A DNA stretch of 64,000 bases from Aphrophora alni. Lineage: Eukaryota; Arthropoda; Insecta; Hemiptera; Aphrophoridae. Of the stretch, positions 57,230 to 64,000 are shown one piece after another (the stretch's first letter is position 1; every line of letters begins with the position of its first letter). A model generated the notes under the pieces. That model searched no databases. It was not told the DNA's origin and was given only the letters and a program-made list of their open reading frames with translations. Both the position numbers and the translations under genes were made by a program. Location: assembly GCA_963513935.1 (NCBI GenBank), contig OY740777.1:15859092-15923091 (forward strand). The letters are read 5' to 3'.

Positions 57230-58543
57230 TTAATTTACCAATTTATTTAAAACAAATGCCAACTTAACCCTTTCCCTTTCATTGACTTCCTCTATCCTAG
57301 CATGTTCAAATTCCATGAGCAGTTTTATAAATTCGGTTTTCTTTTTAATCCCCCTTGTAATTATTGCAATTAAGATATTTGGATGAAAATGTTTTCCCGC
57401 CTTATAAACTAATTGTTCCTCTGCTAACGGCGGACTTAACTCGGAACATTGTAGCATCAACATTTCTACATATGCAATTGCCTCGTCATTCATTCTGCCT
57501 CTAAATTTCCCAAACTCTAAATGGTCCCTAATTTTCGCTTGTATTATCTCATTGAAATACTTCTCCCTAAACAATTCCTCAAATTCCTTAAAATTTTTAA
57601 CACTTCTCCTATGTAGCTGCCACCATATATAAGCCTCGTCTTTTAAATATCGGTCAATCCAATTCATGCCGTTTCCAATTACCTGCTCGCTTATCTCTTC
57701 CATTACATTTAGAAATTGTATGGGAAACCTCTCTTTTCCCGAGAAACTAATATTTCTTACTTCTGGCTCGTGACAATATCCTTCCCCTGATTTTCTGACC
57801 GTTTTTAATCTCCTATCTAATTCAATTAACTTTTTAGCGACCTCTTCCGTCTTCTTCGCATTCTCCTCAATCTTCGCGATGTTAGTTTCATTATTTTTCG
57901 TGCATATTTCCCCGATTTCTTCGTCTTTCGCCGCGAGTTCTTCCAACCGATTGTTGACGACTACGCCACGGTTTTCGAGTTCTTGCACGCGACCCTCCGT
58001 TTCCGCGCGATATCCCTTGACTCGATCGCCGAATTCTTCTTCTGTCTTCTTCAACCTCTCTTCGACGCTCGTACGAATTTCCGCGACTTGTGTCTCGACC
58101 ATCTCCACTCTACTGTTGACTCCGTCAAAACGCTCATTTATCCTCCTGTTAAATTTTTCTTCTAATGCGGTTAGACTACCCTTAACTTCCCCAAATTTCT
58201 CTTCCATAGTTTTTTCAAATTTTTCAAAACCCTTCCTGTTCTCTTCCGCCGTTTTTTTGTTTTCTTCCGCCATCCGCTCTAACATTTCCTGTATCATTGC
58301 CATACCCGCGTTTCCTGCTTGCACTGCCGCCGATGTTGTTGGATTGTCTACTTCTGTCCCCGCCCGTGAATTTACGTTACTCTCTATCTCTAATTCCCCA
58401 TTTTGATTAATTGACTCTAATTGTTCCCCTTCTTGACTAAAATTTAAACTCCCACTATTTAATCCCAATTGATTATATATTTCACTTTCATTTGCCATTC
58501 TAAGTTCTAATTCCCTCTTTTTACTTCTGGTTAACATAAACAA
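57230..58543 (-). CDS. Gag-like protein of the LTR retrotransposon
   Basis: 437 codons, intact. The first ~80 residues are polar. Residues ~85-255 are rich in E, K and R with heptad-like spacing (MLERMAEENKKTAEENRKGF; KKTEEVAKKLIELDRRLK) and should form a long coiled coil. Residues ~270-420 resemble the retrotransposon gag capsid domain, with NWIDRYLKDEAYIWWQLHR and FEELFREKYF. In such elements Gag forms the particle that packages the RNA. No CCHC zinc knuckle follows: the last ~10 codons (LAFVLNKLVN) are read from LTR sequence, so the C-terminus is truncated by the gag-LTR junction. A second possible start is Met16. Ty3/gypsy affiliation is likely, not proven. Confidence 0.75.
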   Translation of the reverse strand: MFMLTRSKKRELELRMANESEIYNQLGLNSGSLNFSQEGEQLESINQNGELEIESNVNSRAGTEVDNPTTSAAVQAGNAGMAMIQEMLERMAEENKKTAEENRKGFEKFEKTMEEKFGEVKGSLTALEEKFNRRINERFDGVNSRVEMVETQVAEIRTSVEERLKKTEEEFGDRVKGYRAETEGRVQELENRGVVVNNRLEELAAKDEEIGEICTKNNETNIAKIEENAKKTEEVAKKLIELDRRLKTVRKSGEGYCHEPEVRNISFSGKERFPIQFLNVMEEISEQVIGNGMNWIDRYLKDEAYIWWQLHRRSVKNFKEFEELFREKYFNEIIQAKIRDHLEFGKFRGRMNDEAIAYVEMLMLQCSELSPPLAEEQLVYKAGKHFHPNILIAIITRGIKKKTEFIKLLMEFEHARIEEVNERERVKLAFVLNKLVN

Positions 58544-58670
58544 TACTACTCTAACCTATTATCTACCACACAATATTTCCTGTAACAATGTTAATATTCT
58601 TATCCTCTAACAATTCTATAACTAGCAATTTAAATTTCACTTTAATGAGCCACGCGGTGGAGCGCCAAAT

Positions 58671-60330
58671 ATAACAATGGAAATTTGTTATATATTTTTA
58701 TTTAATTTACCAATTTATTTAAAACAAATGCCACACGTTGTGCGACCAAATATAACATAACAGAATTTTTGTTATATAATATTTATTTTGATTAATCTAA
58801 TTTTAATTTAATTTATTTTAATTCTCTTGAAAACTTTTGAAAACTATTATGATGGTTTAAGTAAATTAGTTCAACAAAACAAGTTTTTATCCTTTAACTA
58901 ACTTCAGGATTTATTGGCAAAACAATTATTTATTACAAACAGTATCAGTTCAATCTATCTATTCATTGAAATATCTTAAGGCTACTTCATTCTCTCACAC
59001 TTGCATTCTTTAAAACTAATTTACTCTAATACACAATATTATTGATTACAAATTTAAAATCTACAATTGATTATTCAATTTACATAAAAATCAAAACTCT
59101 ACAAAATGTTCAACAGATCTTGTCCAAATTGTTCTTATTAACTTTATCAAATTTATAACAAAAAACAAGACAAATTTCTTTAATTAACTGATATTTCCAA
59201 ATTTACTTTATTTTGCCGGCTAGCTCAATTACTTTACTTTTAAATTAATTATACAAAAAAAAACTTGACTCTTATCTCGGGCATGGGAACTTTTAATGAC
59301 TCAATTAAAGTGAAATACTAACTCTAATGATTATTTATTCTGAAATTTTGTACTTATCAGTAATTCTCCTCGTCCGCTATAATTTTGGCACTTTTACACA
59401 ACACAAATCACTAACGATGCACAACAACACAACGTATCCTTAGCCTGGGAGGTCGGATGCTGCTAACACTGGTTCATTGACTGGTGGTGAATCTCTGGTG
59501 ATACTCGGCTAACTCTGTGTGGTCTCCTTACTCGTTCTCGACTACTATGGACTTTGACGCGATGATCTCTCCTCTTCTTTTATGAATTTTATAATCCTTG
59601 ACTCTATTTAATTTATGATTCTAACAAACTTCAAGATAAATTACTAAATTTTGTTGCGGCTCTGCCTTTTAATTAACCAATGACTTAGAATTAAACTCTC
59701 AGGTTAATTCTTAACACTTAACACCTCCTACTCTGATTCCTAGCTGTAAACCAAGACCTACACGCTCTTAACCCCAGTTTTAGACTGACTCTCCTTACTC
59801 TTCGATTTCACCTCTCCCGAAATTCAAGTGTAGCGTCCTCTTCGCTTATTGGTTAAATCTCATTTTTTTAAAACTCAGGCCTCTCCTGATTGGACCTCTA
59901 ACTTTCTAAAAATCGTTGGTTTTTTCTTACACGTGCTGGCTTCACCCTCGGAGATACCGTTAGGAATTCGCTTTCTCATTTTTTCTTGGTTCCCATTTTT
60001 TACAACACGCAGCTGCGTTGAATAGCAAAACTCCGTTATATTTTCTACTTAATTTTTTATTTGTGTCGGCGAACTTTCTTCTCTTAAGTAAAACAGAATG
60101 TCTTCTTTCCCTTGTCCTTGTCACGTTTGTCAATTTGTACAGTTATTTTCCAAACTTAACCTTGCAGCTGCTCTTTTGGTAATGTTGCTTGTCCACATGT
60201 GTTTTGTTTCAATTTACACATGCACACAATTATTTATTAATGTTAACTTTTGATTGATTATTATTATTTTAATATTTGATATTAGGCCTAATTAATTATT
60301 TATCCATTGTGATCGTTTGAGATCGTTATA
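58671..60330 (-). repeat. Putative 5' LTR region of the gag element
   Basis: Lies between the sense-strand element start and the primer-binding-like site. It is about 1.66 kb and non-coding. A second LTR-end-like junction (ATAACATAACAG beside GTTGTGCGACCAAAT) sits at about 58738-58762, only 70 bp from the first. This suggests a duplicated or recombinant LTR end, so the exact LTR limits are uncertain. Confidence 0.45.
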
Positions 60331-60780
60331 GAATTTATTGTTAAAAATGTACGTTAATTTCCAAGTTAACCTAACCTAACCAACTATGATAAATAGGGAA
60401 TTTATTGCTAAAATATACGTTAATTTCCAACCTAACCTAACCAACTATGATAAATAGGGAATTTATTGTTAAAAATGTACGTTAATTTCCAACTTAACCT
60501 AACCTAACCTAACCAACTGTGATAAATAGGGAATTTATTGTTAAAAATGTACGTTAATTTCCAACTTAACCCAACCTAACCTAACCAACTATGATAAATA
60601 GGGAATTTATTGTTTGAAATGTACGTTAATTTCCAACTTAACCTAACCTAACCTACTATGATACATAGGGTATTTATTGTTAAAATGTACGTTAATTTCC
60701 AACCTAACCTAACCAACTATGATAAATAGGGAATTTATTGTTAAAAATGTACGTTACTTAACCTAACCTAACCTAATCTT
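60331..60780 (+). repeat. Satellite array, continuation after the retroelement
   Basis: Same units as 54921-57198, six to seven copies, including one GATACATAGGGTATT variant near 60660. It ends in ACCTAACCTAACCTAATC and passes into R1. Confidence 0.93.
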
Positions 60781-60867
60781 GACCTTCCAAAAAATGTGAT
60801 ATATATATAGTACGAGAATTGAGAATCACCTACACGAGCGAAGCGCGTGCAAACTATTCAATATATA
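60781..60867 (+). repeat. Dispersed repeat R1, copy I (middle part)
   Basis: The CTTGACCTTCCAAAAAATGT block, an ATATATATAGTACGAGA segment and CACGAGCGAAGCGCGTG are R1 motifs that normally follow the segment from which the satellite arose. Confidence 0.7.
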
Positions 60868-61119
60868 GGGTAAGGTTAGGTGATTTGGCAGTATTTTATT
60901 TTTAAAAGTGGATTTTGTGCAAAAAAAATAAGAAAATCTCTTGATCTTTCATCACTAAAATTAAAAACAAATATTATATCATAGTTTACATTAAAATAAA
61001 TAATTCTGAAAAACTAATTTGAATTTAAAATTTAAATTTTTAAAAAATTGACATACATAGGTAAAATGGCACTAGGTAATGTAATTTGGTAGTACTAGTA
61101 AGTTAATTTAGCAGTAGTG

Positions 61120-61515
61120 ATTAAAACTTAGCTTAAACTTAATGTATTTAGTTTTCACCATCACTTTGATCTGACTCTGGACCACAGTTGTCACACATGT
61201 ATATTTCTCCATCTGTTGGCCCTTTTTGACAATCATTTTTCCAGTTTTATTTTTCCGCCTTGCTTGTAATTTATTGAACAAACACCACAAATCCAATTGT
61301 TGTCTCTTGATTTTTGAACACCTGAAGTTCCTGTTATTGCCAAATCAGTTGACATGGAATTTGATAAAGTTGTTGAAGAAGATGATGGGATCGTTGACGT
61401 AGAAGGTGGAGTTAAGCATTTTCCAGATGAGTCCCGTTTTCGTTTGTAGTTCTTTACATTAGTTTGACTAGTGGGTGTTTTCTGAACACTTGGAATCTGG
61501 AAAAGGTTAGGACTA
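61120..61515 (-). pseudogene. C-terminal tail of the pogo-like transposase
   Basis: Reading on from the N-terminal frame after a frame change gives SPQTPDSPNLFQIPSVQ, a Ser/Thr-rich linker (PPSTSTIPSSSSTTLSNS), then NNWICGVC and, after another shift, DCQKGPTDGEIYMCDNCGPE before a stop. Spaced CxxC pairs of this kind form a PHD-like zinc finger at the end of many insect pogo/Tigger-like proteins. Two frame changes make it non-functional as one chain. Confidence 0.5.
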
Positions 61516-62001
61516 TCAGGTGTTTGTGGTGAAGAAGTAGGTTGATTTTATGGGGTTAACTGGTTTCTCCGTAAGTCTACTTGCTAAACACAAGCCATAG
61601 CGTTCTTTGAATTTAGCAACCTGTTTTTGAGGATTAAAAAAGATTTCTCTGTTTACAGTTTTTGCTAAATCATAAGCTAATTTTCTTACTTGATAAACTG
61701 TTAGCCCGAAACCTAACTCTTGCATGTCCACAATGTATTTAAAGATTTGTTGTTCCAATTCAGCAGGTAAAGCAAAAAGTCGACCAAGTTTATCAATTGC
61801 TGAATGTTGAATGTCTTCATTCTTTTCTAGAAATCTTTTAATATTATTGTATGGAACTCCAGTTAATTTTACTGCGTGATAAATGGTCATGTTTTCGTTT
61901 CGGACCTTTCTAGCAGCATTTAATAAATCTGAATGTTCATAACATCTATAAATTTTATCAGAGCTACTTTTACTTAAACATTTTCTATTCTTAGGACCCA
62001 T
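61516..62001 (-). CDS. pogo-like transposase N-terminal DNA-binding region (161 aa)
   Basis: An intact frame starting MGPKNRKCLSKSSSDKIYRC. Residues ~20-65 (HSDLLNAARKVRNENMTIYH, GVPYNNIKRFL) are a Psq/CENP-B-type helix-turn-helix. Residues ~85-140 (LPAELEQQIFKYIVDMQELG, then FGLTVYQVRKLAYDLAKTVN, FNPQKQVAKFKERY) match the segment that follows in insect pogo-like proteins, where the pattern GFGLT..VR.LAY.LA is highly recurrent. The DDE domain (normally ~300 residues further on) is missing, so the product could bind the element ends but not cut them. It lacks the usual Trp in the GxxWL block. Confidence 0.75.
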   Translation of the reverse strand: MGPKNRKCLSKSSSDKIYRCYEHSDLLNAARKVRNENMTIYHAVKLTGVPYNNIKRFLEKNEDIQHSAIDKLGRLFALPAELEQQIFKYIVDMQELGFGLTVYQVRKLAYDLAKTVNREIFFNPQKQVAKFKERYGLCLASRLTEKPVNPIKSTYFFTTNT

Positions 62002-62097
62002 CGTTTATAACATTAAAAAAATACACTAATTTTAGGTAGGTAATTTGACAGTACCTTAAAATTTTTAAAATGTAATTTCAAATACAGTAATATATGG

Positions 62098-62329
62098 CAG
62101 TAATTATATAGCAGAGCTGCCTCACTTCAAAATCAATTTTTAAAGGTTTTATTCGTCAAATAAATGTTGGAAAAATATTTTACTTTCGAAAAAAAGTGTC
62201 GGAAAGATGATTACATAATACAATAATACAATTACACAAGTAGTTTTTTCGTGAAAAAATTAACTCTGTGTTATCTTTCATACTCATGACATTCACTTCA
62301 ATAAACGTACGGAAGGTTTGGCCAGGTGG

Positions 62330-62365
<36 letters not shown>

Positions 62366-62796
62366 CAACCTGGCCAAACCTTTCGTGACATATAATAATA
62401 CAGCCCTACATATGCGTACACTGAAGCACATACGCAGACAATTGAACGTCAATGGAGGGAGGTGCGAGGAAATGTGCCGCGATATGGAAATTCAAAACAA
62501 CATTTCCAGGGCCATATAGCCGAATTTATGTTTAAAAGAAAGTACAATGAGTATAATACTCGTTTTCATCATTTATGGCGAATTACGAGTGAAATACATT
62601 TAAATTCAATAAATTCCTCTTTTACTGAATTTGCAGCAGAATTTGACTCTGATTAAGATTTTCTTGTGTAATTATATTATGTAATCATCTTTCCGACACT
62701 TTTTTTCGATAATAAAATATTTTTCCAACATTTATTTGACGAATAAAACCCATAAAAATTGATTTTGAAGTGAGGCAGCTCTGCTATATAATTACC
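62098..62796 (+). mobile_element. Merlin-like element nested in the pogo-like transposon
   Basis: Long inverted ends of about 130 bp start GTAATTATATAGCAGAGCTG and are mirrored at 62660-62796. ATATATGG flanks both sides (62090-62097 and 62797-62804), an 8-bp duplication. Plus-strand frames near 62395-62656 (HIRRQLNV; GHIAEFMFKRKYNE; RFHHLWRITSEIH) resemble the C-terminal end of the ISXO2/Merlin DDE transposase, broken by a frameshift. Merlin elements make 8-9-bp duplications, which fits. Confidence 0.65.
62309..62388. repeat. (TA)n within a short palindrome
   Basis: An uninterrupted TA run (about 62331-62364) lies between AAGGTTTGGCCAGGT and its mirror ACCTGGCCAAACCTT. The whole 80 bp could extrude as a cruciform or hairpin. 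Confidence 0.85.
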
Positions 62797-63242
62797 ATAT
62801 ATGGTAATTAGGCTATAGTTAAATGTATCTGAAAATAACTCACAACTATCAGAAATCAACTATAAACGTGCACGAGCCTAACTTCCATGTGATGCAAATT
62901 TCTACACCTCGAAATTAAGCTCAATTGTCTAAGAAAACGTCTACTTTACCTAAGCTTATTTATTAAACACAGTTAAACACACTGACACTACTAAAAACTA
63001 CATTAATTTCCTTATTGATTACTCACAAATCACAGACGAAATGTTTAATTAATGTCACTAAACAAATTAAAACCAAATATCACCACAGCAAGGGTCTACC
63101 ACTACCATTCAAAGCGTCCAAACCGACCAACACTTCCTTTACTGGAGTTTATTTAGTCTATAGCACAAAGATAAGAGAATCTATATAAACAAATATATCT
63201 ACGTGATCTCATGGCCGAAAACTGACACTTCATAACTTATAG
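62797..63242 (-). other. pogo-like transposon 5' non-coding region
   Basis: Between the nested Merlin-like element and the third 7-bp-TSD MITE. No coding sequence. In the element's own orientation it lies upstream of the transposase start. Confidence 0.5.
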
Positions 63243-63667
63243 CAATGACTACATAAATACTATAAGACACGACATAGGATAGGGAAATAGTCTACGCTTT
63301 ACTGGTGCTGTTCGTCACAAGTATGACACACAGCTATCAGAAAGCGCTAGCAGCAGGTGCTTGACTGTACGCATCCCACTTGGTTGAGACTGTACAACTG
63401 TTGACACAGCATAGCCAGTGTTGTCAGTTCGTGCGCTGAGATAAGAGATTCTCGACCTTCCCTCGCATCTCTGGTCCCATATGTGGCATCAGTGCGCAAC
63501 TGAAACATTGTTTGACCGTAGAGCCACCTAGCGCCAGTCACATCAACTTCAGATTCTCTAGCAAAGAGCGACAGCTCCACACCCTAGCGGGTATTGGTCA
63601 ACTCAAGAATAAGCGTAGAATATTTAACATGGCCATGTCGTTTCTTATAGTATTTATGTAGTCATTG
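63243..63667 (-). mobile_element. MITE with 7-bp target duplication, copy 3 (425 bp)
   Basis: Nearly identical to copy 1 and the same length. CAATGACTACATAAATACTA ends; exact 7-bp direct repeat CTTATAG (63236-63242 and 63668-63674). The 77-codon frame (63347-63580) is open and differs from copy 1 by about one residue (KSL/ESL). Confidence 0.93.
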
Positions 63668-63730
63668 CTTATAGCTAATTTAGAATTAAAAGAAACAAAA
63701 CCTACTGCTAAATTACCTCACCTTACCCTA

Positions 63731-63958
63731 CAACATTAATTTACAATTACGAGGTTTAAAAATTTTGTGATAAATTGTTGTATAGAAAGTTACCCTTCGT
63801 AAGGAAGGGAATAAGACCCTCTTGATATACCAATACAATTTAACATTTGCTTCAACGTTTAGAAGGCATTACGTTTAGAAGTTCCGTTTGTATTAGGCCT
63901 ACATTGTACGATTGGTCTGGGTAAGTACCATGATGGCGCCGATTGAATCTGTTTTAAC
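63731..63958 (+). repeat. Dispersed repeat R1, copy I (3' end)
   Basis: AATTACGAGGTTTAAAAA, CTCTTGATATACCAATACAA, TTTAACATTTGCTTC, TGGTCTGGGTAAGTACCATG, ATGGCGCC: the R1 3' motifs, resuming after the pogo-like transposon. Confidence 0.75.
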
Positions 63959-63977
63959 GATGTTCAACCCTAAAATG

Positions 63978-64000
63978 GGTAATTATATAGCAGAGCTGCC
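63978..64000 (+). mobile_element. Start of another Merlin-like terminus, cut by window end
   Basis: GGGTAATTATATAGCAGAGC plus TGCC matches the left end of the element at 62098 over at least 21 bases; the rest is outside the window. Confidence 0.7.

Larger units (their letters stand above)
57199..60330 (-). mobile_element. LTR retrotransposon remnant inserted in the satellite
   Basis: The satellite is cut at 57198 and resumes at 60331, with the 5-bp duplication GAATT on each side (57194-57198 and 60331-60335). In minus-strand sense the element starts TATAACGATCTC and ends CCATTGTTAT. A 63-bp identical direct repeat lies at 57199-57261 and 58671-58733: the element's 3' end and, apparently, the end of its 5' LTR. 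Just after the latter, in sense, comes TTTGGCGCTCCACCGCG (58653-58669), which looks like a primer-binding region. Only gag remains between them; pol and most of the 3' LTR are missing. Confidence 0.8.
60868..63728 (-). mobile_element. pogo-like DNA transposon, internally deleted (2.86 kb)
   Basis: The ends are GGGTAAGGTTAGGTGATTTG and, reversed, GGGTAAGGTGAGGTAATTTA, flanked by TA (60866-60867 and 63729-63730). On the minus strand it keeps the transposase N-terminus and a C-terminal tail but no catalytic core. Two other elements are nested in it: 62098-62796 and 63243-63667. It lies inside R1 copy I. Confidence 0.85.

Noticed and set aside
57879..58406. 175-codon plus-strand open frame (Ser/Phe-rich)
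   Set aside because: It is the antisense shadow of the gag frame at 57230-58543; its composition mirrors the Glu/Lys-rich coiled coil.
54921..60780. True chromosome end from the CCTAA repeats
   Set aside because: Pentamers occur only as one to four copies inside longer units, and ordinary sequence continues on both sides.

Overview
The window is AT-rich animal DNA. It is most likely from an insect, because it has intron-split coding sequence, short (CCTAA)n/(TTAGG)n tracts of the arthropod telomere type, and mariner, piggyBac, hAT, pogo, Helitron and non-LTR retrotransposon remains. It holds one host gene that I recognise; almost everything else I could classify is mobile-element or repeat DNA. 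The species cannot be fixed from sequence alone.

The host gene is AAR2 (U5 snRNP assembly / splicing factor homologue), on the + strand. Five exons lie at 2413-2528, 7284-7403, 9514-9799, 13313-13558 and 18089-18248 (stop at 18246-18248). All junctions are GT-AG and phase-consistent, giving about 308 residues. The first 60-70 residues must be encoded upstream, probably before base 1. Its introns are loaded with a foldback element, a solo LTR, a mariner pseudogene, MITEs and hammerhead-like inverted repeats.

From 18.2 kb to 36 kb there is a decayed mariner (20970-22237), LINE fragments, a perfect hAT MITE with an 8-bp target-site duplication (25134-25560), a second solo LTR (31225-31743) and a Helitron-type element (33911-34142). 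Quiet AT-rich stretches separate them.

From 37 to 54 kb there are two tandem arrays (37.1-38.7 and 41.7-43.0 kb) and many copies of two dispersed repeats, called here R1 and R2. Foldback and LINE insertions are nested inside them. From 54.7 kb to 63.96 kb a single R1 copy has been blown up to over 9 kb. A satellite expanded from inside it, an LTR retrotransposon remnant with a 437-codon gag frame landed in the satellite, and an internally deleted pogo-like transposon landed just beyond. That transposon itself carries a Merlin-like element and a 7-bp-TSD MITE.

The most interesting signals are: (1) about ten copies of a type-I hammerhead-ribozyme-like motif, several with intact core, stems and cleavage position, mostly in head-to-head inverted pairs, as expected of Penelope-like element termini; (2) a satellite that visibly arose from a segment of a dispersed repeat and acquired telomere-like (CCTAA)n tracts; (3) three long-armed foldback families sharing terminal and internal motifs; (4) a MITE family whose three copies each have an exact 7-bp target duplication and a shared short open frame.
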